A DNA stretch of 37,051 nt from Kosakonia oryziphila (lineage in GTDB: Bacteria; Pseudomonadota; Gammaproteobacteria; Enterobacterales; Enterobacteriaceae). The DNA lies in contig NZ_FMBC01000020.1 in the NCBI RefSeq assembly GCF_900094795.1, positions 37,663 to 74,713 of the forward strand. The letters are read 5' to 3'. Made by a program: the position numbers and the translations under genes. Below are positions 19,058-29,679 of the stretch, piece by piece (the first letter of the stretch is position 1; every line of letters starts with the position of its first letter). The notes under the pieces were generated by a model. It was not told the origin of the DNA. It saw only the letters and a list, made by a program, of their open reading frames with translations, and did not search any database.

Positions 19058-19507
19058 TCATTCATCTGAGGAATAAAAACAAGCGCGCAGACGGCGGGAC
19101 GTCGCCAGCCACCAGAGAGCAAAGAGATCGATAATGAGTAGGGAAAGCCCAATACCGGAGAGTGCTTCACCGCAAAACCAGCGCGAGGGCAGCCATAGCA
19201 CCAGCGCCAGTTGTACCAGCAGCAGTAGCGGGTAGATCGCGTGCCAGAAGCGAGGGTGATACTCTCGGCGTGCACTGAAAAAAAAAGCCAGCGCCGCAGG
19301 CAAGCCGGGCAATAAGCCCAGCCAGAACTGATGATGATCGGGATAAAACAGCGTCAGCAACGCATCGCCCTGCCCACGCGACGCACCGGCTATCACAAAT
19401 AAAATCCACGTACGTGCCTGTAATACCAGCACGCACCAGAACAAAAAGGGAAGCCGAAGGCGTCCGTGCCTGTCGTAGTCGGAAGGTGAAATATCAATAC
19501 TCTTCAT
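19058..19507 (-). CDS. yfeZ: DUF2919 inner-membrane protein YfeZ
   Basis: A 149-residue protein with four hydrophobic segments (about 20-40, 60-78, 88-106 and 113-135). It belongs to the DUF2919 family; E. coli YfeZ has nearly the same length. The function is unknown. The start lies within the last codons of ypeA (14-base overlap), so it is translated as ypeA's partner. No independent ribosome site is convincing, which also points to coupling. Confidence 0.88.
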   Translation of the reverse strand: MKSIDISPSDYDRHGRLRLPFLFWCVLVLQARTWILFVIAGASRGQGDALLTLFYPDHHQFWLGLLPGLPAALAFFFSARREYHPRFWHAIYPLLLLVQLALVLWLPSRWFCGEALSGIGLSLLIIDLFALWWLATSRRLRACFYSSDE

Positions 19508-19919
19508 CTTCTATCAAACGTTTGCCTAAGTTAACCGAGTCGCTATGCTCGTAGCCCAGCCGCTCATACATGCCGATCACCATCTCGTTATCTTCACGTA
19601 CCATCAGGTTGATTTTCGGGCAGCCACGGGCAATCAGTTTTTTCTCCAGCCGATTGAGTAAGGCATTGGCGATGCCGCGGCCGCGAAATTCCGGGTGTAC
19701 GCCGAGATAGTATGCCGAGCCACGATGGCCGTCATAACCGCCCATTACTGTGCCCACCACTTCACCACCCACTTCCGCCACCAGAAACAGACTGACATCG
19801 TGATTCACTTTTCGTTCGATATCCATTTCTGGATCATTCCATGGTCGCAGCAGCTCACAGCGCTCCCACAAGGTGATCACTTCTTCGAAATCGTCCTGGC
19901 GAAAAACGCGTATCTCCAT
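19494..19919 (-). CDS. ypeA: GNAT family acetyltransferase YpeA
   Basis: A 141-residue GCN5-related N-acetyltransferase. The acetyl-CoA motif is [11 protein letters not shown], and the C-terminal YERLGYE motif is present. The substrate is unknown. The frame is open 21 codons upstream, but MEIRVFRQ is the E. coli start and gives an identical length. The segment [10 protein letters not shown] differs from the form I recall in E. coli (IQINVPEDN). It heads a ypeA-yfeZ unit and is divergent from amiA. Confidence 0.93.
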   Translation of the reverse strand: MEIRVFRQDDFEEVITLWERCELLRPWNDPEMDIERKVNHDVSLFLVAEVGGEVVGTVMGGYDGHRGSAYYLGVHPEFRGRGIANALLNRLEKKLIARGCPKINLMVREDNEMVIGMYERLGYEHSDSVNLGKRLIEDEEY

Positions 19920-20131
19920 GGTATTCCCCGTCTTTTCAACTGTGTAAGTGGTGATTATGGCCTGAAGCGGCGTCTTAGCCAATATCCCGCCTCTTTACCG
20001 TAGAAATTTGGCATAATGGCACTCTGTCACGTATTGAAATGAAAAGTAAAACAATCGCTCTTGTGGATTGTCGTCACGGCCAGGACGATACGATATAACA
20101 CCAGGGACCACGGACAAAAACATTCAGACGT
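19920..20131. promoter_or_regulatory. ypeA-amiA divergent intergenic region
   Basis: A 212-base gap without a gene. An extended -10 element TGGCATAAT lies at 20009-20017 on the plus strand, a plausible amiA promoter without a good -35. TATAAC near 20093-20098 is a second possibility. No strong ribosome site precedes amiA. Confidence 0.4.
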
Positions 20132-21906
<1,775 letters not shown>

Positions 21907-21920
21907 TGTCGGGTTTTGTT

Positions 21921-21951
21921 GGCCGGATAAGGTCTTACGAGCCATCCGGCC
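21921..21951. repeat. REP palindrome between hemF and maeB
   Basis: GGCCGGAT (21921-21928) and ATCCGGCC (21944-21951) form a perfect 8-bp stem of REP type. A second inverted pair GCCTGA/TCAGGC (21958-21980) follows. Together they fill the gap between the convergent genes, at the place where K-12 holds the eut operon. Confidence 0.75.
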
Positions 21952-21992
21952 ATAATGCCTGAAGGCCCGGCACTATCAGGCCAGCAACACAC

Positions 21993-24272
21993 TTACAGCG
22001 GCTGCGTCTGCGCTTCCACCACCGCCAGCGCCACCATGTTGACAATACGCCGTACTGAGGCGATTGGCGTCAGCACATGCACCGGTTTGGCAACGCCCAT
22101 CAGCACCGGCCCGACGGTCACACCTTCTGAACTGGAGACGCGCAGCAGGTTGTAGCTGATTCGCGCGGCTTCAACATTAGGCATAATCAGGATATTCGCC
22201 TCCCCTTTCAGCGGGCTGTCCGGCATCCTCTCATGACGGATACTCTCATCAAGCGCCGCATCGCCGTGCATTTCGCCGTCGATCATCAGATCCGGCGCGC
22301 GTTGACGCACCAGGGTCAGCGTCTCGCGCATTTTCACCGCTGCGGGTGCATTGGATGAGCCAAACTGCGAATGCGACAGCAGCGCTACTCGCGGTTCGAT
22401 ACCAAAGCGCCGCACGGTTTCTGCTGCCAGCAAGGTGATCTCCGCCAGTTGCCCGGCACTCGGATCTTCATTGACATAGGTATCAGCAATAAATGTGTTA
22501 CCGCTGGGCAGCAACAGCGCATTCATCGCCCCGGCCACATGCACATTATCGCGATAACCAAATATCTCCTGCACCACGCTGAAATGCTCATGGTAATCGC
22601 CTACAGTGCCGCAAATCATCGCGTCGGCTTCCCCACGATGCACCATGATCGCGCCGATCACCGTGGTGTTGGCGATCACTGCGCGCTGCGCCTGCTCTTG
22701 CGTAATCCCCCGGCGCTTCATAATGCTGAAGTATTCCGTCCAGTACTCTTTAAAGCGCGGATCCGACTCGTTGTTGACGATCTCAAAATCGACGCCCGGA
22801 CGAATTTGCAGGCCGAGCTTCTGAATGCGCATCTCAATCACGCCCGGTCGCCCGACGAGGATCGGTTTCGCCAGCCCCAGCGTAACCAGCTCCTGCGTAG
22901 CATGCAGCACGCGCGGCTCTTCGCCTTCGGTCAGCACCACGCGTTTCGGCGCATTGCGGGCCTGGGAGAAAACCGGCTTCATAAACAGATTCGTTTTGTA
23001 GACAAACTCGGTGAGCTTATCGACATAGGCATCAAAATCAGTAATCGGCCGTGTCGCCACACCGGAGGCCATTGCCGCTTTCGCCACCGCAGGTGCGATT
23101 TTGACAATCAGCCGTGGGTCGAAAGGTTTCGGGATCAAATAATCCGGACCAAAACTCAAATCCTGATCGCCATATGCCGAAGCCACTACTTCACTCTGCT
23201 CCGCATGCGCCAGTTCAGCGATAGCGTTAACCGCCGCCAGCTTCATCTCTTCGTTGATAGCCGTAGCGCCCACATCCAGTGCGCCGCGGAAGATAAACGG
23301 GAAACAGAGCACGTTGTTTACCTGATTCGGATAATCGGAGCGGCCGGTACAGATAATCGCGTCCGGACGCACTGCTTTCGCCAGATCCGGCAGGATCTCC
23401 GGCTCCGGGTTCGCCAGCGCAAGGATCAGGGGTTGCCGCGCCATGCCTTTTACCATCTCCGGCGTCAGCACTTTTGGCCCGGAGCAACCGAGAAAGATAT
23501 CTGCGCCTGCGACCACATCCGCCAGCGTGCGCTTACCGTCATCGTCAACGGCGTAGGCCGCTTTGGTCTCGGCCATATTCGGCTCGCGGCCTTTATAGAT
23601 AACGCCTTTTGAATCGCAGACCACAATGTTGTGTTTCTGCATTCCCAGCGCCACCAGCAGGTTCATACAGGCGATAGCCGCCGCGCCCGCACCCGACACC
23701 ACCATGCGCACGTCGGAGAGGTTCTTCTCCACAACGCGCAGGCCGTTAAGGATGGCGGCCGTGCTGATAATCGCCGTGCCGTGTTGATCGTCATGAAAAA
23801 CCGGAATGTTCATGCGTTCGCGTAGTTTGGCTTCAATATAGAAGCACTCCGGCGCTTTGATATCTTCGAGGTTTATGCCGCCGAACGTCGGTTCCAGCGC
23901 GGCAACCACGTCGATCAGTTTGTCCGGATTTTGCTCATCCACTTCAATATCGAATACGTCGATACCGGCGAATTTCTTGAACAACACGCCTTTGCCTTCC
24001 ATTACCGGCTTACCGGCCAGCGCGCCAATATTGCCAAGCCCCAACACAGCAGTGCCGTTAGAGATCACTGCGACGAGGTTGCCGCGCGCAGTGTATTTGT
24101 AGGCTGCTAGTGGATCTTTTTCTATTTCAAGGCAGGGTGCAGCAACGCCAGGCGAGTACGCCAGCGCAAGATCGCGCTGCGTGTCCAGCGGTTTTGTCGG
24201 GGAGACCTGAATCTTTCCCGGTCGCGGGAATTCATGGAAGTCGAGGGCACTTTGTTTTAGTTGGTCATCCAT
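21993..24272 (-). CDS. maeB: NADP-dependent malic enzyme MaeB
   Basis: A 759-residue enzyme that makes pyruvate, CO2 and NADPH from malate. The N-terminal ~430 residues are the malic enzyme ([36 protein letters not shown]). The C-terminal ~330 residues are a phosphotransacetylase-like domain that acts as an allosteric module binding acetyl-CoA. The frame is open 47 codons upstream, but [10 protein letters not shown] behind AAAGGAA at 24272 agrees with the E. coli start and length. It is divergent from talA. Confidence 0.97.
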   Translation of the reverse strand: MDDQLKQSALDFHEFPRPGKIQVSPTKPLDTQRDLALAYSPGVAAPCLEIEKDPLAAYKYTARGNLVAVISNGTAVLGLGNIGALAGKPVMEGKGVLFKKFAGIDVFDIEVDEQNPDKLIDVVAALEPTFGGINLEDIKAPECFYIEAKLRERMNIPVFHDDQHGTAIISTAAILNGLRVVEKNLSDVRMVVSGAGAAAIACMNLLVALGMQKHNIVVCDSKGVIYKGREPNMAETKAAYAVDDDGKRTLADVVAGADIFLGCSGPKVLTPEMVKGMARQPLILALANPEPEILPDLAKAVRPDAIICTGRSDYPNQVNNVLCFPFIFRGALDVGATAINEEMKLAAVNAIAELAHAEQSEVVASAYGDQDLSFGPDYLIPKPFDPRLIVKIAPAVAKAAMASGVATRPITDFDAYVDKLTEFVYKTNLFMKPVFSQARNAPKRVVLTEGEEPRVLHATQELVTLGLAKPILVGRPGVIEMRIQKLGLQIRPGVDFEIVNNESDPRFKEYWTEYFSIMKRRGITQEQAQRAVIANTTVIGAIMVHRGEADAMICGTVGDYHEHFSVVQEIFGYRDNVHVAGAMNALLLPSGNTFIADTYVNEDPSAGQLAEITLLAAETVRRFGIEPRVALLSHSQFGSSNAPAAVKMRETLTLVRQRAPDLMIDGEMHGDAALDESIRHERMPDSPLKGEANILIMPNVEAARISYNLLRVSSSEGVTVGPVLMGVAKPVHVLTPIASVRRIVNMVALAVVEAQTQPL

Positions 24273-24552
24273 TTGAGGTTCCTTTCGCGTTTTGCTTTCA
24301 GAGTGATACCGCGTGATGTCTATCCCAATACGCCGCTTAGTATGGCCGCTGTCGCGATGGCAAACTTTGAACATAGCCAAACTCTCACCATACATAAGAA
24401 AAATTGTTATCAATTTATCGCATCTTTGTTACATCCCACCCAAAGCAGGCCGGGATGCTTCTGCTATGCTTTTTTGTTATGCATCTCTCATTTTTATCAA
24501 AGTGCGAATGGAAGCACTCCAATAACATATTGCTTTCAAAGGAGTTATTTTA
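24273..24552. promoter_or_regulatory. maeB-talA divergent control region
   Basis: 280 bases with no gene. TGCTATGCT (24462-24470), followed by a T-run, is an extended -10 that would suit sigma-S, known to drive talA-tktB in E. coli, but the -35 is not clear. AAAGGAG at 24538-24544 is the talA ribosome site. I looked for a CreB direct repeat (TTCAC-N6-TTCAC) and found none. Confidence 0.4.
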
Positions 24553-25503
24553 ATGAATCACTTAGACGGCCTGAAACAATTCACCACCGTAGTGGCAGAC
24601 AGCGGCGATATCGAATCGATCCGCCACTATCAGCCGGAAGATGCTACGACTAACCCTTCTTTGCTGCTGAAAGCTGCCGGACTGGAGCATTTCACCCATC
24701 TGATTGATGACGCGATCGCTTATGGCAAAGCGCGCGGCAAAACGCAGGAGCATCAAGTCGCGGAAGCCAGCGACAAACTGGCAGTCAATTTTGGTGCGGA
24801 AATTCTGAAAAGCATTCCAGGGCGCGTTTCAACCGAGGTGGATGCGCGTCTCTCTTACGATAAAGCGAAAAGCGTCGCCAAAGCGCACCGCCTGGTTGAA
24901 CTTTATGAGGAACAGGGCATTCCGAAATCCCGCATACTGATCAAACTGGCCTCAACCTGGGAAGGTATTCGCGCGGCAGAGGAACTGGAAAAAGAGGGCA
25001 TCAACTGTAACCTGACGCTGCTGTTCTCCTTCGCCCAGGCACGCGCCTGCGCCGAAGCCGGGGTGTTTCTCATCTCGCCGTTCGTTGGCCGTATTTACGA
25101 CTGGTATAACGATCGCAAACCGCTCGATCCCTACGTGGTGGATGAAGATCCTGGCGTGAAATCGGTGCGCAATATTTACGATTACTTCAAACAACATCGC
25201 TACGAAACCATCGTCATGGGCGCCAGCTTCCGCCGCACGGAACAGATCCTGGCGCTGGCTGGTTGCGATCGCCTGACTATCTCTCCGGCGTTGCTGAAAG
25301 AGTTGCAGGGACAAGAAGGGATTGTGGAACGCAAACTGGTTCCTTCACGCCAAACCTTCCACCGCCCGGAACCCCTTACGGAAGCAGAGTTCCGCTGGGA
25401 ACATAACCTGGATCCGATGGCCGTCGACAAACTAGCCGACGGTATCCGCCAGTTCGCCGTCGATCAGCGCAAACTGGAAGATCTGCTGGCCGCCAAACTT
25501 TAA
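24553..25503 (+). CDS. talA: Transaldolase A
   Basis: A 316-residue cytoplasmic enzyme of the non-oxidative pentose phosphate pathway, exchanging a three-carbon unit between sedoheptulose-7-phosphate and glyceraldehyde-3-phosphate. The Schiff-base lysine is Lys131 (ILIKLASTW). Other conserved segments are ATTNPSLL and [10 protein letters not shown]. Length equals E. coli TalA, and the tktB partner follows after 19 bases, which marks it as the stationary-phase isozyme rather than TalB. Confidence 0.96.
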   Translation: MNHLDGLKQFTTVVADSGDIESIRHYQPEDATTNPSLLLKAAGLEHFTHLIDDAIAYGKARGKTQEHQVAEASDKLAVNFGAEILKSIPGRVSTEVDARLSYDKAKSVAKAHRLVELYEEQGIPKSRILIKLASTWEGIRAAEELEKEGINCNLTLLFSFAQARACAEAGVFLISPFVGRIYDWYNDRKPLDPYVVDEDPGVKSVRNIYDYFKQHRYETIVMGASFRRTEQILALAGCDRLTISPALLKELQGQEGIVERKLVPSRQTFHRPEPLTEAEFRWEHNLDPMAVDKLADGIRQFAVDQRKLEDLLAAKL

Positions 25504-25522
25504 CTTTGCCAAGGAGTGAACG

Positions 25523-27517
25523 ATGTCCCGTAGAGAGCTTGCTAACGCCATTCGCGCCCTGAGTATGGACGCGGTGCAAAAAGCCAATTCCGGCCACCCT
25601 GGCGCGCCAATGGGGATGGCGGATATCGCCGAAGTACTGTGGAATGATTTTCTTAAACATAACCCGGCCGATCCCACCTGGTATGACCGCGACCGTTTTA
25701 TCCTTTCTAACGGTCACGCTTCGATGCTGCTGTATAGCCTGCTGCACTTAAGCGGTTATGATTTGCCGCTCGAAGAGCTGAAAAATTTCCGCCAGTTACA
25801 TTCAAAAACGCCGGGTCACCCGGAAATTGGTTACACGCCGGGCGTAGAAACCACCACCGGCCCGCTAGGTCAGGGGTTGGCGAACGCTGTCGGGCTGGCA
25901 ATTGCCGAACGTACGCTGGCTGCGCAGTTTAATCGCCCCGGCCACGATATCGTCGATCATTACACCTATGTCTTTATGGGTGACGGTTGCCTGATGGAAG
26001 GCATCTCCCATGAAGTCTGTTCGCTGGCGGGAACACTGGGGCTGGGCAAGCTAATTGGTTTCTATGACCACAACGGTATCTCCATTGATGGTGAAACCGA
26101 AGGCTGGTTTACCGACGACACTGCCAAACGCTTCGAGGCGTATCACTGGCATGTGATTGGCGATATTGACGGCCACTCTCCGGAGGCGGTGAAAAAGGCC
26201 ATCGAGGAAGCGCAAAGTGTGAAGGATAAGCCGTCGCTGATTATCTGCCGCACGGTGATTGGTTTTGGCTCGCCGAATAAAGCCGGTAAAGAGGAGTCAC
26301 ACGGCGCAGCGCTGGGGGAAGAAGAAGTGGCGCTGACCCGACAAAAACTGGGCTGGAAATACCCGGCTTTCGAAATCCCTAAAGAGATCTACCAGGCATG
26401 GGATGCCCGCGAACGCGGGGCAAAACAGCAGCATTCATGGAATGAGAAACTGGCGGCCTGGGAGAAAGAGTATCCAGAACTGGCTGCCGAGTTTAAACGC
26501 CGCATGAGCGGTAGTCTGCCGGAATCGTGGGAGAAAACCACCCGCGAGTGGATCAATAATTTGCAGGCGAATCCGGCGAAAATCGCCACCCGTAAAGCCT
26601 CGCAGAACACGCTGAACACCTATGGTCCGGTTCTGCCGGAGTTGCTTGGTGGCTCGGCCGATCTGGCGCCCAGCAACCTCACTATCTGGTCGGGCTCTAA
26701 ATCGCTGAAAGAAGATCTTGCCGGTAACTACATTCACTATGGCGTGCGTGAATTTGGCATGACCGCCATCGCTAACGGCATTGCTCACCACGGCGGCTTT
26801 GTGCCTTACACCGCCACCTTCCTGATGTTTGTCGAATATGCGCGTAACGCGGCACGCATGGCTGCGCTGATGAAGGCCAGGCAGATAATGGTCTACACCC
26901 ATGACTCCATCGGTCTGGGGGAAGATGGCCCGACGCACCAGGCCGTTGAACAGCTTGCCAGCCTGCGTTTAACGCCGAACTTCAGCACCTGGCGGCCCTG
27001 CGATCAGGTAGAAGCCGCAGTTGGCTGGAAGCTAGCCATTGAGCGCCATAACGGCCCGACAGCGCTGATTCTGTCGCGCCAAAACCTGACGCAAATGGAG
27101 AGAACGCCGGAGCAGGTGCAAGCCATCAGCCGCGGCGGCTACATTCTGCAAGAGAGCAGAGGGAAACCGGATCTGATCCTGATTGCCACCGGTTCGGAGA
27201 TGGAAATCACCGTCAAAGCCGCAGAGCAACTGAGCGCCGAAGGCGTGAATGTGCGGGTGGTTTCGCTGCCTTCAACGGATATCTTTGATGCCCAGGATGA
27301 AGCGTGGCGCGAAGCGGTACTGCCGTCGGATGTCAGCGCGCGCGTCGCGGTGGAAGCCGGGATCGCCGACTACTGGTACAAATATGTCGGCCTGAAAGGA
27401 GCGATTGTCGGCATGACCGGCTACGGTGAATCCGCGCCCGCGGAAAAACTGTTCCCGTATTTTGGCTTTACCGTCGAAAACGTGGTAGCAAAAGCCAAAG
27501 CGGTACTGAAAAAATAA
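25523..27517 (+). CDS. tktB: Transketolase 2
   Basis: A 664-residue thiamine-diphosphate enzyme of the pentose phosphate pathway; E. coli TktB has 667. The cofactor motif begins GDGCLMEG (about 155), the N-terminal substrate region has [11 protein letters not shown], and the pyrimidine domain has GVREFGM and [17 protein letters not shown] lies correctly before the ATG. It is cotranscribed with talA and followed by a terminator. Confidence 0.96.
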   Translation: MSRRELANAIRALSMDAVQKANSGHPGAPMGMADIAEVLWNDFLKHNPADPTWYDRDRFILSNGHASMLLYSLLHLSGYDLPLEELKNFRQLHSKTPGHPEIGYTPGVETTTGPLGQGLANAVGLAIAERTLAAQFNRPGHDIVDHYTYVFMGDGCLMEGISHEVCSLAGTLGLGKLIGFYDHNGISIDGETEGWFTDDTAKRFEAYHWHVIGDIDGHSPEAVKKAIEEAQSVKDKPSLIICRTVIGFGSPNKAGKEESHGAALGEEEVALTRQKLGWKYPAFEIPKEIYQAWDARERGAKQQHSWNEKLAAWEKEYPELAAEFKRRMSGSLPESWEKTTREWINNLQANPAKIATRKASQNTLNTYGPVLPELLGGSADLAPSNLTIWSGSKSLKEDLAGNYIHYGVREFGMTAIANGIAHHGGFVPYTATFLMFVEYARNAARMAALMKARQIMVYTHDSIGLGEDGPTHQAVEQLASLRLTPNFSTWRPCDQVEAAVGWKLAIERHNGPTALILSRQNLTQMERTPEQVQAISRGGYILQESRGKPDLILIATGSEMEITVKAAEQLSAEGVNVRVVSLPSTDIFDAQDEAWREAVLPSDVSARVAVEAGIADYWYKYVGLKGAIVGMTGYGESAPAEKLFPYFGFTVENVVAKAKAVLKK

Positions 27518-27525
27518 GGCTGCGA

Positions 27526-27560
27526 CGCGCCAGCTTGTCTCGGCTGGCGCGCCCTTTATT
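27526..27560 (+). terminator. tktB terminator
   Basis: Nine-base stem CGCGCCAGC/GCTGGCGCG (27526-27534 and 27543-27551), then CCCTTTATTT. It lies eight bases after the tktB stop. Confidence 0.75.
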
Positions 27561-27609
27561 TCATCACGGTCGCGGTGTCAGCTTCATTTTCCTGCCAGTA
27601 AATACCCTA

Positions 27610-28653
27610 CTAGCGCGTCACCCATAGCGTGGGCCACGCATCAGGGCCATGCCAGCCATCGCAGGCCGGTTCCTGGGCGTAACGTACCAGGCGAAAACGT
27701 TGGCCATCAAAACGCCAGCGGCTCGACACGCCGCAATCCTGCAAACCACGCCCTTTCGACAATGTGTTCAGCTCGCTGCTTTTCTCGTCAAACACCGCGT
27801 TCATTAGCTCCATCTCATCATTGCCATTATCCGGCGTAAATGGCAGATGCAGGCGAACAGGCCGTGAAGCGAACGGTTTCTGCCGCGACACTAGCCACGC
27901 CAGATCGACAACGTTATACGCCCCCGCTTCACAGTCGATCATCAGCAACGCTTTGTCGTCGGTAAGCGCCGAGACACGAACCTGGCGGCGCATCGGATCC
28001 AGCGAACACGGGCTGTTGTTCATGCGCCAGTTGCCGTAATCCAGCAAATCATTCAGTTCTGCCAGGGTCAGTGGTGTCGGGGTTGCGTTAGTCTGAGCGA
28101 CTTCTTTCAATGCGGGCGCAGGCGGAACGCTAAGCGGCGGGCCATCGCCCTTTTTAATCCACGCCGTTTCGCTACCGACACGCTTTTGCAGGGAATCAAT
28201 GAACAGCAGAGCGGCTTTCAGCCCCACTAGCGAAATCGTTCTTTTGCTTCCCTGCAAGGTAATGGCCTGCCCTTCCTGGATGGTTTGCAGAAAACGGGCG
28301 ATGGTTTCGCTGTCACTGGTCATCAGACGCCAGGGCGTAATTTGCCAGCGCGCTACTGCCAGTGTTAACGGTTGTTCGCCAAGCAGCAGACGGCCAGCGA
28401 TGGGCGGCTCTTTGCCCACAGGCACATCAAGCCCGCCGAGCTCGATACGCAGCGTCGCAGCGGTTCGCGCACCGGCACTACGCTCTAATGTCATAACCAG
28501 ACCATTGTGTTCGCCGGTATTACGCGCAACACAGAAATTCTGGTTATTGCAGGTCACCTGCCAGTCGGAGAAAGTGTGTTGTGCAGGCGCGGCCCACAGC
28601 AATGGCGCAGAGAAAAGCCCGAACAGCAGAGTGAAAATGCCGCGATAACGCAT
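27610..28653 (-). CDS. ypfG: DUF1176 periplasmic protein YpfG
   Basis: A 347-residue exported protein of the DUF1176 family, the same length as E. coli YpfG. The signal peptide covers about residues 1-21 (basic MRYR, hydrophobic core, cut near LWA/AP). The mature N-terminus has FSDWQVTCNNQNFCVARN, whose two cysteines may pair. The function is not known. The ribosome site before ATG 28653 is poor (GGGGTTG) and lies in the 3' arm of a long hairpin, while a tiny ORF with an excellent ribosome site precedes the hairpin. Translation is therefore probably controlled. Confidence 0.9.
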   Translation of the reverse strand: MRYRGIFTLLFGLFSAPLLWAAPAQHTFSDWQVTCNNQNFCVARNTGEHNGLVMTLERSAGARTAATLRIELGGLDVPVGKEPPIAGRLLLGEQPLTLAVARWQITPWRLMTSDSETIARFLQTIQEGQAITLQGSKRTISLVGLKAALLFIDSLQKRVGSETAWIKKGDGPPLSVPPAPALKEVAQTNATPTPLTLAELNDLLDYGNWRMNNSPCSLDPMRRQVRVSALTDDKALLMIDCEAGAYNVVDLAWLVSRQKPFASRPVRLHLPFTPDNGNDEMELMNAVFDEKSSELNTLSKGRGLQDCGVSSRWRFDGQRFRLVRYAQEPACDGWHGPDAWPTLWVTR

Positions 28654-28662
28654 GAATGGTAC

Positions 28663-28711
28663 AACCCCGGAAGAAGAGACGCAGAACCTGCGTATCTTCT
28701 ATCTCCGGGTT
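28663..28711 (-). promoter_or_regulatory. Long hairpin masking the ypfG ribosome site
   Basis: Three stacked stems: ACGCAG/CTGCGT around loop AAC, AGAAGA/TCTTCT, then AACCC-GGA/TCC-GGGTT, with only small bulges (about 21 pairs over 49 nt). On the minus strand the 3' arm ends nine bases before the ypfG ATG and contains the only candidate ribosome site. No T-run follows, so it is not a terminator. Confidence 0.7.
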
Positions 28712-28718
28712 CGCTTGC

Positions 28719-28745
28719 TCAATCGGATTTATCGGATAGCTTCAT
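28719..28745 (-). CDS. Possible 8-residue leader peptide upstream of ypfG
   Basis: An ATG-started ORF encoding MKLSDKSD, preceded at six bases by GGAAGG (28752-28757), the best ribosome site in the ypfG leader. Its stop codon lies seven bases before the hairpin that covers the ypfG ribosome site, so a ribosome ending here would cover part of the hairpin. I do not know a named counterpart. It could be chance; conservation is the test. Confidence 0.4.
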   Translation of the reverse strand: MKLSDKSD

Positions 28746-28769
28746 TTGAAACCTTCCGCTATTAAAAAT

Positions 28770-29345
28770 TCAGTCCATTACCCCGGATAATTTCAGATAC
28801 TGCAATAAAATCACCGCCTTGCCATCGAGAATCTCGCCGCTGGCGACCATTTCCAGCGCCTGGCTGAACGGAAACTCCAGCACTTCAATATCTTCGTCTT
28901 CCACGCCGCCACCGTTATTAACCCGCTGTGCATCGCCATATTCAGCAATAAAAAAGTGCACCAGCTCAGTCACACCGCCCGGCGACATATAGAGTTCAAA
29001 GACTTTACGCACCTCGCCGACCTGATAACCGGTCTCTTCAATCGCCTCTTTGCGGATACAGACTTCCGGCTCGTCGTCATCGAGCAAACCGGCACAGCTC
29101 TCAATCAGACGGCCATCCTCATTGCCGTTTACCCAGGTCGCAACCCGGAACTGGCGGATCAGCAGAACGCTCTTTTTATCGCGGTTATACAGCAGGATGG
29201 TTGCGCCGTTGCCACGGTCATAAACTTCGCGTTTATGGCGAATGACTTCGCCGTTGCCACGGGTCAGCTCATAGGTGATATTGCGCAGAATAAAGTAGTT
29301 TTCAGAAAGGATTTTATCTTTGATGACATTGATTTTCAGTGACAT
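28770..29345 (-). CDS. nudK: GDP-mannose pyrophosphatase NudK
   Basis: A 191-residue Nudix hydrolase that splits GDP-mannose to GMP and mannose-1-phosphate. The Nudix box [20 protein letters not shown] has Lys in the usual Arg position, as in E. coli NudK; length is identical. The upstream region is unusual: GGAG (29354-29357) serves the ATG, and the end of a MITE-like element begins 16 bases before the start, so any promoter must lie inside or beyond that element. Confidence 0.95.
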   Translation of the reverse strand: MSLKINVIKDKILSENYFILRNITYELTRGNGEVIRHKREVYDRGNGATILLYNRDKKSVLLIRQFRVATWVNGNEDGRLIESCAGLLDDDEPEVCIRKEAIEETGYQVGEVRKVFELYMSPGGVTELVHFFIAEYGDAQRVNNGGGVEDEDIEVLEFPFSQALEMVASGEILDGKAVILLQYLKLSGVMD

Positions 29346-29361
29346 ACAGGCTCCAGGGCAT

Positions 29362-29630
29362 TAGGCGGTGTCCCGTAATTGGTCGTGGTGGCGACGCTGG
29401 GTACAAAGCGCGTTATCAAGGCGGAGGATGCAGGGCATAGTGGGCCTGTGTTCAAGTCCGACAACGCAGAGAACGCACTTTTTAAACGCGTCCCGAAGGG
29501 CTGAGGCCATTTTTACGCATGACTGCGTTGCTCACGGCTCATTTGGCTCCCCAAACGTCGCCGTTCGCGCCTTGCCCTGCGTAAAAATGACCATCAGCGC
29601 CACTCGTGCACAATTACGGGACACAGCCTA
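29362..29630. mobile_element. MITE-like element (265 bp) with TA flanks
   Basis: Ends GGCGGTGTCCCGTAATTG (29364-29381) and, inverted, GGCTGTGTCCCGTAATTG (29611-29628) match at 17 of 18 bases, each flanked by TA (29362-29363 and 29629-29630), which looks like a TA target duplication. Inside are a second perfect inverted pair, CATTTTTACGCA (29508-29519) with its complement at 29578-29589, and CAACGCAG/CTGCGTTG (29462 and 29523). No transposase is encoded. It fits a non-autonomous element of the IS630/Tc1-mariner type, but I cannot name the parent. It fills the aegA-nudK gap. Confidence 0.65.
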
Positions 29631-29679
29631 ACACTTATCGTTATAGTATGCCGAAGAGCCTGTTTTGTCGCGCCAGCGG

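Noticed and set aside
20036..20050. CpxR-like box GAAAT-N5-GTAAA before amiA
   Set aside because: Only one half-site fits GTAAA, and it lies downstream of the best -10 element, so the evidence is too thin although Cpx control of amiA is reported.
22371..23612. 413-codon plus-strand frame inside maeB
   Set aside because: Antisense shadow of the malic enzyme; Arg/His-rich product typical of mirrored GC-rich codons.
24273..24552. CreB box expected upstream of talA
   Set aside because: No TTCAC-N6-TTCAC pair found in this region.
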